This document shows positions 36,961 through 45,961 of a stretch of DNA of 64,000 nt, one piece after another (within the stretch, counting starts at the first letter, position 1; the number at the start of each line of letters is the position of its first letter). Position numbers and translations under genes: made by a program. The stretch lies in contig NZ_JAOQJC010000006.1 of NCBI RefSeq assembly GCF_025567625.1, positions 1 to 64,000 on the forward strand. The letters run 5' to 3'. The stretch is from Paenibacillus sp. J5C2022 (GTDB lineage Bacteria > Bacillota > Bacilli > Paenibacillales > Paenibacillaceae). The notes under the pieces were generated by a model. It saw only the letters and a program-made list of their open reading frames with translations. It ran no database searches and had not been told where the DNA came from.

Positions 36961-38421
36961 CTACATATTTCGGTCTCTCGATTTGCGATGGGTAATCGCG
37001 AATTGATCCGGATCAGGGTCGAAGTAGGCCGTGTCATAATTGAACCGAAAGCAACCGCAGTCGTCATCGACGGAACCGGCGTCCCAGGTCGTATCCTGAA
37101 CGATCCAGCGGCCGTCCACATAGGTCTCCACCCAGGCATGGTTGTCGGTCTTTATCGTCGTTTCCCAGGTTTCTCCCTGATCGGCCCATATGGCCGTTCC
37201 GATGACAATTTTCGCCGGAATGCCGGCGGCGCGGTTCAAGGCGGCCGTTATGTTGGCGTAGCCGCTGCAGACGTCCATTCCTCTCTCCAAAATTTCCGTA
37301 GTCGTGTGCAATTGCGAGGTTCCGTTACGGAAGCTTTCCACATCATAAGCGATATGAGTCGCGACCCATTGATGAATCGCCTTCGTTATCTCGTAATCGC
37401 TGACCAGACTCTCGGTAATCTCCTGGGAGAGCGCCATAATGTCGGGATGATCGCTCTGCACATAAGGCGTCGGCAGCAGGTAGGACAGGTCGCGCCGGTC
37501 TTCATTGCTGACCAGGAAAGCTTGCTCCCCCCATAGCACGCCTGTAAATTCGCCCTCTTCGCTTCCGGCGTCCCTCTCGAACAACTCGATGCGGTACTGG
37601 CCGGGACCATGCCTGAAGTACAACGGCTGCCGCAGCCGATTGCCCTCCGTCGCATAGACTTCCTTCTCCACTTTATCGCCCTTCGATATTCTGACCAGCA
37701 CGTCGCGCTCCCGGGTGAATGAGCCCGTCAGCGTCACGCTGCTGGAGTTCGTTCTGTCGCTGGTAATCGTATAGCCGCCCTTCGTCACGGATCGTTCCTC
37801 CGATGACGCCCCCACCTCTGGGCAGCCTGCTGAGGGCAAGCTGGGCCTGGCCTGCAGCTTCTCCACCATACCATGCATATTGCGGATGAAGACGACGGCC
37901 TGGGCACGGGTCAACGCTTCCTCCTTCGCATATCCCGCAATCGTCTTGTCCTTCTTGCCGCTAGACAATCCTCTATCGTACAGCAGCTGAATATATTGAT
38001 TCTCATCGCAGGCATATCCGAGAGAATTGCCGATAAGAATCGCAATTCTGCCGCGGGAAGCCGCAGCGTACCGCTCTCCGAGCTCCCAATTCATCCCCTC
38101 GGAGAAGCGCCACGACGGTTCGTCCCAAGGGCTGTTCTTCGATATATCCGGACTGCTCTGATGAGAATACGCCCGCAGCAGCATCGTCAAGAACTGCGCT
38201 TGCGTGACCGGCTTGTCCGGCCGGAATGTGTTGTCCTCATACCCAGTCACGATGCCCTCCCGCACCGCCCATTCGATTGCTTCCTGCGCCCAGTAGCCTT
38301 CGGTATCGACAAATAGCGACAGTCCCGCGGCATAGCTTCTCGCATCCTGTGCAAGAAGCGTCGCGCTCAGCAAGGTGAATAGGGCCCACAGGGAAGCTAT
38401 GCGTCTCGCATTACCCTTCAC
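36961..38421 (-). CDS. SLH-domain transglutaminase-like protein
   Basis: A 486-residue secreted protein starting at a GTG inside the end of the minJ-like gene (11-base overlap, GGGAGGG upstream). A signal peptide covers about residues 1-32. SLH repeats follow (about 36-85, and weaker ones to 180; GYWAQEAIEWAVREGIVTGYEDNTFRPDKPVTQAQF), which anchor proteins to cell-wall polysaccharide. After a beta-rich middle region comes a transglutaminase core with a complete triad: Cys385 (MDVCSGY), His428 (NHAWVE) and Asp443 (VQDTTWD). It may be a cell-wall-bound protease or crosslinker. The joining of SLH anchor and transglutaminase fold beside division genes hints at envelope remodelling. Confidence 0.87.
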   Translation of the reverse strand: MKGNARRIASLWALFTLLSATLLAQDARSYAAGLSLFVDTEGYWAQEAIEWAVREGIVTGYEDNTFRPDKPVTQAQFLTMLLRAYSHQSSPDISKNSPWDEPSWRFSEGMNWELGERYAAASRGRIAILIGNSLGYACDENQYIQLLYDRGLSSGKKDKTIAGYAKEEALTRAQAVVFIRNMHGMVEKLQARPSLPSAGCPEVGASSEERSVTKGGYTITSDRTNSSSVTLTGSFTRERDVLVRISKGDKVEKEVYATEGNRLRQPLYFRHGPGQYRIELFERDAGSEEGEFTGVLWGEQAFLVSNEDRRDLSYLLPTPYVQSDHPDIMALSQEITESLVSDYEITKAIHQWVATHIAYDVESFRNGTSQLHTTTEILERGMDVCSGYANITAALNRAAGIPAKIVIGTAIWADQGETWETTIKTDNHAWVETYVDGRWIVQDTTWDAGSVDDDCGCFRFNYDTAYFDPDPDQFAITHRKSRDRNM

Positions 38422-39778
38422 CCTTCATATTCCCTCCCGCCGCTTCGCTCTCTCTATCCTTACCCGCATTCAGCAATACGCGCTTGTTCGCTGTCCGCTT
38501 CCTTCTCAGCAATCCCAGCAAGGAAGAAGGACCCCTCTCCGCATAATAGTCCGCCCGCTCATCGGGTGCAAGAATGACGCCAAGCTGGTGATGCTCCCCC
38601 GCATAACGTGCGCGCTGGAGGAATTTCAACTCACCCTCCAGATTGTATACCTCCAGCTTGCAGAAAGCGGAATTCTGGACAAGCGCCGCATACAATTCTT
38701 CTTTCGTTCGTACGGTCGTTCCGTTCACTTTATGAATAATCTCGCCCGCGGCAAGTCCCATCTCATCCGCAGGAGTACCCGGCACAATGCCCAGTATACA
38801 TAGTCCGCGCTCGTCATGAACGAACTTGGGCGGCAGCTTCGCCTCTGCGGACGCACTCCGCCAGACGAGCGCCTCATGCAGCACAATGGACAGCAGTGCA
38901 GCCAGCGGGAGCAGAGCAGGCAGCCACCAGGCGGCGAGCGCCGCACCCGCCAGCAGCACACTATATACCAGCAGTCCTCCCGCCGCATGCTTCGCCTTCT
39001 GCTGCGGAAGCTGCGCACGCGTCATCTCCGTGAAGCCGATGACCATCGGCAGCGCGGCGATCGTCCATCCCTGCGCCCAGTCGGCACCGAACAGTGTACC
39101 CCACGGCAGAGGCTGTGCAGAATAGCCCGCCGCTTCGCCCGCGCTTCCCGACAGCGGAACCAGCAGGAACAGCGGAACCGGCCAGAATCCTTGCAGCATG
39201 TATCCGCCCACAAGCTTGCCCCGCTTCCCCTCCAGGAACAGCGGGCTGGCCAGCTTGTCGCCTTGCCATCTTACCAGGACGGCTTCCGCCATATGAAGCA
39301 GCGCGACGAGCAAGAGCAGCCCTGCGGCGTCTATGTCCGCCAGTGTGGCGAGCACCGAGCCTGTCAGCCCATCTCTCTCCGCCCAATCCGTGAAGCCCAG
39401 CGCCCACTGCAGAAGCGCTATGATTCCGGCACTGTAGGCGAAGCATAAGTAACGAATCCGAAACAACAGCAAAACAAGCGCGACCGACCACAGCCATACT
39501 ACCGCATAGCCCGTAATCGACGCGCCGATAAATGCGCCCACTGCAGAGACCGCAACACCTGCGGCGAGACCGGCTGCGAGCGCCTTAAGCGCAAGCGGCT
39601 TCCAATCGCGCAGCTTCACGGCGAACAGCTTGCGCTCCATCGTCATTTGACGAGTATATTGCAAAATGATGAAAAGGACAGCAATATAATAAAAGGGCTG
39701 CGTCAGGAGTCCCGCAACAGCTCTTCCGAACATATTCAGCATCGCAGACGCTATCTCCAATGGAAACACTCCCTCCAA
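38411..39778 (-). CDS. minJ: MinJ-like multi-pass membrane protein with PDZ domain
   Basis: A 455-residue protein with about seven or eight membrane helices between residues 25 and 310 and a C-terminal PDZ domain (about 320-420; GIVPGTPADEMGLAAGEIIHKVNGT). In B. subtilis MinJ (YvjD) bridges DivIVA and MinD to place the division site, has this layout, and is encoded near ftsEX, ctpB and uvrBA, which is the same order seen here. It is somewhat longer than the B. subtilis protein. The name rests on architecture plus gene order; a generic PDZ membrane protein is the fallback. Confidence 0.78.
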   Translation of the reverse strand: MEGVFPLEIASAMLNMFGRAVAGLLTQPFYYIAVLFIILQYTRQMTMERKLFAVKLRDWKPLALKALAAGLAAGVAVSAVGAFIGASITGYAVVWLWSVALVLLLFRIRYLCFAYSAGIIALLQWALGFTDWAERDGLTGSVLATLADIDAAGLLLLVALLHMAEAVLVRWQGDKLASPLFLEGKRGKLVGGYMLQGFWPVPLFLLVPLSGSAGEAAGYSAQPLPWGTLFGADWAQGWTIAALPMVIGFTEMTRAQLPQQKAKHAAGGLLVYSVLLAGAALAAWWLPALLPLAALLSIVLHEALVWRSASAEAKLPPKFVHDERGLCILGIVPGTPADEMGLAAGEIIHKVNGTTVRTKEELYAALVQNSAFCKLEVYNLEGELKFLQRARYAGEHHQLGVILAPDERADYYAERGPSSLLGLLRRKRTANKRVLLNAGKDRESEAAGGNMKGEG

Positions 39779-39815
39779 GCTGATCGCGTTTCAAGTGACA
39801 GGACAAACAACCAGA

Positions 39816-39847
39816 AAAGGCTGGCTTTGCTAAACAAAGCCAACCTT
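39816..39847 (-). terminator. Terminator of ctpB
   Basis: AAGG-TGGCTTTG pairs with CAAAGCCA-CCTT around a five-base loop. On the minus strand it is followed by TTTTCTGG. It lies 22 bases past the ctpB-like stop codon. Confidence 0.65.
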
Positions 39848-39869
39848 GTATATGTTCGACGCATTTCCG

Positions 39870-41330
39870 TTATTTCCTGCTAACCGTTTCAATCGCTTTC
39901 TGCAGCTGCACATCGTTGTCCTTGTCGCGGAGCCAATCGATAACCGCCTTCTCCAACGCCAGCGCGGTGTTATCGTCAATCTCCCCGGTTACTGGCAAAT
40001 TCCGCTCCGACTGGAACTTCCGCACGGCTTCTTCCGTATCGATGCTGAAGTAGCCGTCATCCCGATTAGGCTTGTAGCCAAGCCCCTCCAGCATAATCTG
40101 GGCGCTGCGAATGGATTCGTTCAGCTGATCGCGCTTCAGCGTAACTTCCTTCGTCATTCTGGCGACACTGTACATCTCGGGGGGAGCGACCTCGATATCC
40201 GGCTCCACACCCTTCTCATGTATCCAATTGCCTTTTGGCGTCAACCATTTTGCAATCGTCATCTTGATCAGGCTGCCATCCCCCAGCGCTTTATTATAGC
40301 TAACCTGAACCGTTCCCTTGCCGAACGAGCGCTCTCCGACAACCTTAGCGCCGGACGCTTCCTGCAAGGAGCTGGCCAGTATTTCCGATGCGCTGGCGCT
40401 GCCTTTATTGGTCAGCACGGCTATAGGATACGGCTTCTTCTCTCCGCCTTCCGCCAGCGTGCCCTTGCGGTCTCCGTCGCGCCCTTCCACCTGCACGACC
40501 GTAGCGCCTTCCTTCATCATCGTCTGAGCGATCTCCACCACGACCGGCAGCACGCCGCCGGGATTGTTGCGCACATCCAGCACCAGCCCCGTCATACCCT
40601 CACGCTCCAGCTTCTCCAGCTCTTCCTTGAACCGCTTGGCCGTATTGAGCGAGAACTGACGTATTTCGATCACGCCGATGCCATCCGGACCGAGCGTGGC
40701 GTAGACTGTCTCGATATCGATATCATCCCGAATGAGCGCGATTTGCACCGGTTCGCTGAATCCGCTCCTCTGTACTTCGAGCTTCACCTTCGTTCCCTTC
40801 GGCCCGCGGATTTTCATGACGGCTTCCTGCAGACTCAGCCCTTCCATGCTCTCTCCGTTCACCGACATGAGAATATCCTTGGCGTGCAAGCCCGCTTGCT
40901 CCGCCGGAGATCCCTTTATTGGCGATACGATGACGATCTTCCCGTTCTCGCTCGTCACTTCAGCGCCGATTCCCGAGAAGGAGCCTTCAATCGACTCCGA
41001 GAAATGCGTCGCTGTCTCTTCCTCCATATAGACGGAATAAGGATCTTTCAAGGCGCTCATTATTCCTTCCACCGCGCCGTCGACCAGCTCTTCCCGATCC
41101 ACTTCCTCATAATATTTGGTCTCAATCAGTTCCATGACGGCATTCAGCTTCGCCAGCTCTTCCTTCTTCAGCTCGAATTGTCCGCCGCCGTCAGCGGCGG
41201 CTGCCACTGATCCGCTTGATGCCTGCTTCGTCTCTCTGTCCCACTGATCCGCTACCGACAACGTAATCAGGACAGACCCCATCATTGTCAATAGCACTAA
41301 GGCTAATACTGTACGTCCCTTGAAGCTCAC
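39870..41330 (-). CDS. ctpB: Carboxy-terminal processing protease (S41), CtpB-like
   Basis: A membrane-anchored serine protease, 486 residues from the GTG at 41330; AAGGTGG lies 8 bases upstream and homologues start with a similar short FKGRTVLA segment. An ATG at 41348 is the alternative. One N-terminal membrane helix (about 6-27) is followed by a PDZ domain (about 115-195), the S41 core with the Ser313-Lys338 dyad (GSASASEI and FGKGTVQ), and a C-terminal peptidoglycan-binding domain (about 405-470). B. subtilis CtpB cleaves SpoIVFA in sporulation signalling and is encoded beside ftsEX and minJ as here. Confidence 0.92.
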   Translation of the reverse strand: MSFKGRTVLALVLLTMMGSVLITLSVADQWDRETKQASSGSVAAAADGGGQFELKKEELAKLNAVMELIETKYYEEVDREELVDGAVEGIMSALKDPYSVYMEEETATHFSESIEGSFSGIGAEVTSENGKIVIVSPIKGSPAEQAGLHAKDILMSVNGESMEGLSLQEAVMKIRGPKGTKVKLEVQRSGFSEPVQIALIRDDIDIETVYATLGPDGIGVIEIRQFSLNTAKRFKEELEKLEREGMTGLVLDVRNNPGGVLPVVVEIAQTMMKEGATVVQVEGRDGDRKGTLAEGGEKKPYPIAVLTNKGSASASEILASSLQEASGAKVVGERSFGKGTVQVSYNKALGDGSLIKMTIAKWLTPKGNWIHEKGVEPDIEVAPPEMYSVARMTKEVTLKRDQLNESIRSAQIMLEGLGYKPNRDDGYFSIDTEEAVRKFQSERNLPVTGEIDDNTALALEKAVIDWLRDKDNDVQLQKAIETVSRK

Positions 41331-41483
41331 CTTGCCCACCACCTTCATCTGATTCCGACTGACAAGACCGACACAACACCGCATTAGTATATGACAGCAG
41401 ACAGACATTTATTAGAAAGTCCCTCTGTCCCCGCCGTCATGACATATCCGATGCCGGCTATCGAAGCCTCCCGTAGAACAAGA

Positions 41484-41504
41484 CAGCCAGCGGTCTGCTG
41501 GCTG
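41484..41504 (-). terminator. Terminator of the M23 hydrolase gene
   Basis: CAGCCAGC and GCTGGCTG, 8 perfect base pairs around a five-base loop, then TCTTGTTC on the minus strand, 12 bases past the stop codon. It ends the ftsE-ftsX-M23 unit. Confidence 0.6.
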
Positions 41505-41516
41505 CCTGAGAATCGC

Positions 41517-42731
41517 TTATTTCAAATATCCGCCCGGGTTGACCGGCACTTGATCCTTGCGCACTTCAAAGTGGAGATGCGGGCCGGTAGAGTTGCCCGT
41601 ATTGCCTACTTCGGCGATCTGATCGCCCCGTTTGACGGCATCGCCTTCTTCGACTAGCAATCCTCCGTGACGGATGTGAGCATACAGCGTCCAAAGCCCG
41701 TTGCCGTGATCGATGATAATGACATTGCCGTAACCGTCCATGAACTTGGAGACGAGCACGATCCCGTCCTCAGCCGCGAGGATCGCGGTGCCCGACGGCG
41801 CTCCGAAGTCCGTGCCGGTATGCTGCTTCTTCTTGCCGGTAATAGGATGAACCCGCATGCCGAAGCTGGAGGTGACACGATAATTTTTGCCGATTGGCAT
41901 GCCCAGCTTGCCGCCGGTGTAAGGATTTTGAATCCGGTTTTTCTCCGCAATCAGCTTCGATTTTTTGCCTGCCAGATCCAGCAGCATTTTTTCTTGATCC
42001 TCGCTGATCTGCTCCAGCTCTTCCAGCGTCTCGCCCAGCTTCTTCAGATTATCATTGTAGCTGGCCATCATCACTTCTTTGTCCTTCTCTTTGTCATGAA
42101 GATCCGCTTCCTGCAGCTCCAGCTCATACACAAGCTCTTGCAGCTCCGCATATTGACTCTCCTGCTCCGCTTTCTTCTCCTCCACCAGCTTCTGGTCGCG
42201 CTTGTGCTCGTCCAGAATTTTGCGGTCGGAGCTCAGAATCGTCTGCAGCGCGTCGAATCGGTCCAGGAAGTCCGTGAAGCTCTTGGCGCTCAGCAGCACT
42301 TCCAGATAGGAGACGGCGCCGTTCGTGTACATAATTTTCATGCGCTTCTGCAGCATCGCATCCCGCTCTTCCACTCGCTGAATCGCCTCGTTCAGCTCTA
42401 TGCCGGTTTGATCGATCTCTTCCTGCTTGGCGACCTTCTTTCCCTCTGTATCTACCTTTTGGGCAACAACCTTATTGATATCTGCCATGAGCTGCTTGAT
42501 TTCCTTCTCCAGCTTGTCCGTTCTGGCCCGAAGCTCTTTCATTTCCTTCTCGGTCAGCTTGATTTGCTCGCTCGTATGGGCAGCCTCATGCTCTGCATCT
42601 CTTATTTCGCTGTTCACTTTATTGATATCTTTATTGATTTCCGATAGAGAGGACGCTTCACTGCCAACAGGGTGAAGCGTGAAGACCGTAAACATAGCGG
42701 CGGCTATGACGATTGCGTTCAGTTTCTTCAT
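41517..42731 (-). CDS. EnvC-like murein hydrolase (M23) with coiled coil
   Basis: A 404-residue secreted protein. A signal peptide (1-26) leads into a long coiled coil (about 30-255) rich in Glu, Lys and Gln, followed by an M23/LytM domain (about 285-400). The zinc ligands are in HTGTDFGAP and HLHFEV, so it should be an active endopeptidase rather than a pseudo-enzyme. It is 10 bases downstream of ftsX. FtsEX controls peptidoglycan hydrolases by contact with coiled-coil partners (EnvC, PcsB, CwlO), so this is the likely partner in this organism. Confidence 0.92.
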   Translation of the reverse strand: MKKLNAIVIAAAMFTVFTLHPVGSEASSLSEINKDINKVNSEIRDAEHEAAHTSEQIKLTEKEMKELRARTDKLEKEIKQLMADINKVVAQKVDTEGKKVAKQEEIDQTGIELNEAIQRVEERDAMLQKRMKIMYTNGAVSYLEVLLSAKSFTDFLDRFDALQTILSSDRKILDEHKRDQKLVEEKKAEQESQYAELQELVYELELQEADLHDKEKDKEVMMASYNDNLKKLGETLEELEQISEDQEKMLLDLAGKKSKLIAEKNRIQNPYTGGKLGMPIGKNYRVTSSFGMRVHPITGKKKQHTGTDFGAPSGTAILAAEDGIVLVSKFMDGYGNVIIIDHGNGLWTLYAHIRHGGLLVEEGDAVKRGDQIAEVGNTGNSTGPHLHFEVRKDQVPVNPGGYLK

Positions 42732-42740
42732 ATAATCCTC

Positions 42741-43658
42741 CTACACCTTCAAATATTTTCGAACGGAGATGGTACTGCCCCAAATACCGATCAGCGTGCC
42801 GATAATCATAATCAAGCCCGCCGTCAGCGGCCAAGCTTCAGACACCGGAACCATCTGGATGAGCATAAGCGACAAATCCAACTGGGCGTACTTTATCAAT
42901 TGCCCGTAGCCCGCAAGCACGACGGCGGTCGTCAATGCGGAGCTGATCACCCCGATCAAGGCTCCCTCGATGAAGAACGGCCACCGGATAAACGCGTTCG
43001 TCGCGCCTACCAGCTTCATGATGCTAATCTCTCTGCTTCGATTAATAATGGTCATTTTGATCGTATTGGATATAAGCAGCATGGCGGTTACGCCAAGTCC
43101 GATGACGATGACGAACCCGACATTGCGCACCGCATTCGTAATTTTGAACAGCGTCTCTACAGTTCCTTGCCCGTATTTGATCCGGAAGATCGGCGCCGTG
43201 CCGTCCGCATCGTTAATCGACTGAATCTGCTTCGCAACCGACTCTACCGTCTGCGGATCGTAGACTTCTACGGTGAAGGATACCGGCAACGGATTGTTTT
43301 CGTCCGTGTAGCCCTCCAGCCAGTCCTTGTTCTCTTCGCCCATGGAATCGCGGAGCATCTGCAGTCCCTCTTGCTTGGAGACGTAAGTGATTTTGCTTAC
43401 TTCCGTGATGTTGCCGATCTTGTTCTGCAGCTCCTTCTCCTTCGCCGCATCCACATTGGACTCCAGATAGACCCGAATCTGCACCCTGCTCTCGATCTGG
43501 TCGGCCATATAGTTGACATTCATCGCCATTAGCACAAATATGCCTAATATCAGCAGCGAAATAAATATTGAGCTCATGGAGGCGAATGTCATCCAGCCGT
43601 TGCGAATCGTACTCTTGCCACCTTCTCGTATATGCCGGAGGATCGTACTAAGCTTCAT
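42741..43658 (-). CDS. ftsX: Cell-division ABC permease FtsX
   Basis: A 305-residue membrane subunit of the FtsEX complex. One helix near the N-terminus (about 22-45), a large extracellular loop (about 46-170, ESNVDAAKEKELQNKIG) and three C-terminal helices give the usual topology. Its start overlaps the ftsE stop by 11 bases. The loop is expected to regulate the M23 hydrolase encoded next. Confidence 0.95.
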   Translation of the reverse strand: MKLSTILRHIREGGKSTIRNGWMTFASMSSIFISLLILGIFVLMAMNVNYMADQIESRVQIRVYLESNVDAAKEKELQNKIGNITEVSKITYVSKQEGLQMLRDSMGEENKDWLEGYTDENNPLPVSFTVEVYDPQTVESVAKQIQSINDADGTAPIFRIKYGQGTVETLFKITNAVRNVGFVIVIGLGVTAMLLISNTIKMTIINRSREISIMKLVGATNAFIRWPFFIEGALIGVISSALTTAVVLAGYGQLIKYAQLDLSLMLIQMVPVSEAWPLTAGLIMIIGTLIGIWGSTISVRKYLKV

Positions 43659-44334
43659 AACCGTACTCCCCTCTTGCTTCGTCGCGCACGATATTGCCGT
43701 TCTCGATCGCGATGACCCGCTTGCGCATCGAGTTGACGATTTCCTTGTTGTGTGTAGCCATAACGATGGTCGTGCCCCGGAAATTGATTTCCTCCAGCAG
43801 ATTCATAATGTCGAGCGAAGTGTCGGGGTCCAGATTCCCTGTCGGCTCATCCGCTACGATAACCGACGGATTATTCACTATTGCCCGGGCAATCGACACG
43901 CGCTGCTGCTCGCCGCCGGACAGCTGCGACGGCAAGCTGTTGTGCTTGTGCTTCAATCCGACAAGCTCCAGCACCTCCATCACACGCTTCTTCATAATGC
44001 GGCGTGGCGCTTCGATAACCTCCATCGCGAAAGCGACATTATCATACACTGACAGCTTTGGAAGAAGACGAAAATCCTGGAAGATAACTCCGATGTTTCT
44101 CCGCACGTATGGAATTTTACGTGCTTTCAGCTTGCCTATATTAAAGCCATTCACCGAGATTTGCCCCTTCGTAGGAACTTCCTCCCGATAGATAAGCTTC
44201 ATAAACGTTGATTTCCCCGCGCCGGACGGGCCGACTAGATAAACGAATTCATTACGATCTATACAAACCGAAACACCGCGAAGCGCATGCGTTCCGTCTG
44301 CGTAAGTCTTCCATATGTCTTGCATCTCGATCAC
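43648..44334 (-). CDS. ftsE: Cell-division ATPase FtsE
   Basis: A 228-residue ABC ATPase with Walker A GPSGAGKST (36-44), signature LSGGEQQR and Walker B VIVADEPTG. It drives FtsX to activate wall hydrolysis in elongation, division or sporulation. It is the first gene of a leftward unit. The 247-base divergent region to the VanW gene contains no clear consensus promoter that I could confirm. Confidence 0.96.
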   Translation of the reverse strand: MIEMQDIWKTYADGTHALRGVSVCIDRNEFVYLVGPSGAGKSTFMKLIYREEVPTKGQISVNGFNIGKLKARKIPYVRRNIGVIFQDFRLLPKLSVYDNVAFAMEVIEAPRRIMKKRVMEVLELVGLKHKHNSLPSQLSGGEQQRVSIARAIVNNPSVIVADEPTGNLDPDTSLDIMNLLEEINFRGTTIVMATHNKEIVNSMRKRVIAIENGNIVRDEARGEYGYEA

Positions 44335-44581
44335 GCGATATCACATCCTGTATGAAGTTGAAGCTGTACTGTATGTATAGCCAGTTTTACTATTTCGACA
44401 GCGTCTTGCTAATTCCTTCAACAAGAGCAGTCTTTCATCTTTTTTCACAATTCTAATGTTTGAGCGATTTGTCGAATGGACATCGGCATTCCGTTATTCG
44501 CATCGCGCTGTACGGATTGGAAAGGTAACGATGCGTTCAGCATATATATGTAGAATTGCACTCTGTCACGAAAGGATGTTG

Positions 44582-45961
44582 TTGCCGGAAATGAAAATAT
44601 GGCGCATCACGATTATCGCTGCACTGTCGCTGCTGCTGCTGGCTGCGGCTGCCGGCTGGGCGCTGCTGTGGCAATATGCCAAGCAGGATACTGTGCCGCC
44701 GGGCGTATTGGCCGGCCATATCCCCATCGGCGGAATGGAGATAGACGCCGCGATTCAACTCGCCGAAGACTATGAGAACGCCCTGATGGCGCGTAAAATC
44801 GACATACAGGGCACGGGTCCGGCAAGCGATCGATATATCAGGCTGGCATCGGAGTTGGGATACAGGGCGCAATTCCTGGAGCTGAGGGCGGCTCTGTTGA
44901 AGCTGCGCGAGGGCAATCTTCTGGAACGCGCGAAATACCGCTACCATTTCCCCGGCGCGTTCGAGCTGACTCAGTCCTGGAAGCAGGAGCTATTCGAGGA
45001 TTCGCTGCGCATGCAGTGGGGCTGGATCGAGGAGAGCGAGCCGCAGAATGCCGTGCGCTTCATCACGGAAGATGACGAAGTGCGCTATAAGGCGCACCGC
45101 AACGCATTCAGACTGGAGACGTCGGAATTGGTGAGCGCTGTGAGCGGGTGGATGATCGAGAAGGAGCAGGGTCCCGTAGCGGACGTGGAGCCGCAGGTGT
45201 TCCGGGCCGAGCTGCCCGTCGCGGTCGTTGAACCGGAGACGACGCTGGAGAAGCTGCAGGATGAAGGCGTCTCTCGCAAAATGATGTCCTTCACGACAAG
45301 CTTCGCTACAAGCAGCGAAGGAAGGGCGCATAACATCACAGTGACTGCGGAGACGCTGCACGATTGGCATCTGGCTCCTGATGAGGTGTTCTCCTATAGC
45401 GAGCTGATCGCCTTGACGGAGGAGCGCCATCAATACCAGGAAGCGCCCGTCATCTTGAACGGGCGCTTGGTGCCGGGCATCGGCGGCGGCATCTGCCAGG
45501 TGTCGAGCACCTTGTATCAGGCCGTGCTGCGGGCTGGACTTGATATCGTCGAGCGCCGCAACCACTCACTGCCCGTCGCTTACTTGCCGCTTGGCCACGA
45601 CGCCACTTACGCGACGGACGCGATCGACTTCAAGTTCCGCAATTCCACGGGCAAGCATCTGATTATCCGCACGGAAGTGAAGGATCGCCAGCTCACCGTC
45701 AAGCTGTTCGGCACGATGCCGGACAATGAACGCTACGAAATCCATTCAGAGACAGTGCGGACGATCGCCCCGGAAGTGAAGCAATCGGTTAACGAGGCGT
45801 TGGCTCCCGGCAGCAGGGTAGTGAAGGAGAAAGGCAAGCAAGGCTACGTGGTAGACACTTACCGTACACGGCTCCGCGACGGAGAGGTCGTATCGCGCGA
45901 GCGCGTCTCCCGCGATACGTATCGGGCACAGCCCGCTATTGTAGAGGTGGGTCCGTCATAA
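44582..45961 (+). CDS. VanW family protein
   Basis: A membrane-anchored or secreted protein of about 459 residues. The TTG at 44582 is chosen because AAAGGA lies 5 bases upstream; an ATG at 44591 is close and gives nearly the same product, while the more distant upstream ATG lacks a ribosome site. One hydrophobic segment follows the start. The C-terminal half holds the VanW domain (DWHLAPDEVFSYSELI, then GGGICQVSSTLYQAVL and ERRNHSLPVAYLPLGHDAT). VanW proteins occur in vancomycin-resistance operons and widely in Firmicutes, but their activity is unknown. No vanA/B-type genes are near. Its stop codon abuts that of the convergent EamA gene. Confidence 0.88.
   Translation: MPEMKIWRITIIAALSLLLLAAAAGWALLWQYAKQDTVPPGVLAGHIPIGGMEIDAAIQLAEDYENALMARKIDIQGTGPASDRYIRLASELGYRAQFLELRAALLKLREGNLLERAKYRYHFPGAFELTQSWKQELFEDSLRMQWGWIEESEPQNAVRFITEDDEVRYKAHRNAFRLETSELVSAVSGWMIEKEQGPVADVEPQVFRAELPVAVVEPETTLEKLQDEGVSRKMMSFTTSFATSSEGRAHNITVTAETLHDWHLAPDEVFSYSELIALTEERHQYQEAPVILNGRLVPGIGGGICQVSSTLYQAVLRAGLDIVERRNHSLPVAYLPLGHDATYATDAIDFKFRNSTGKHLIIRTEVKDRQLTVKLFGTMPDNERYEIHSETVRTIAPEVKQSVNEALAPGSRVVKEKGKQGYVVDTYRTRLRDGEVVSRERVSRDTYRAQPAIVEVGPS

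Noticed and set aside
44456-44581. Longer N-terminus for the VanW protein
   Set aside because: The upstream ATG has no ribosome site and would place about 42 residues before the membrane anchor; AAAGGA near 44571 supports the TTG at 44582.
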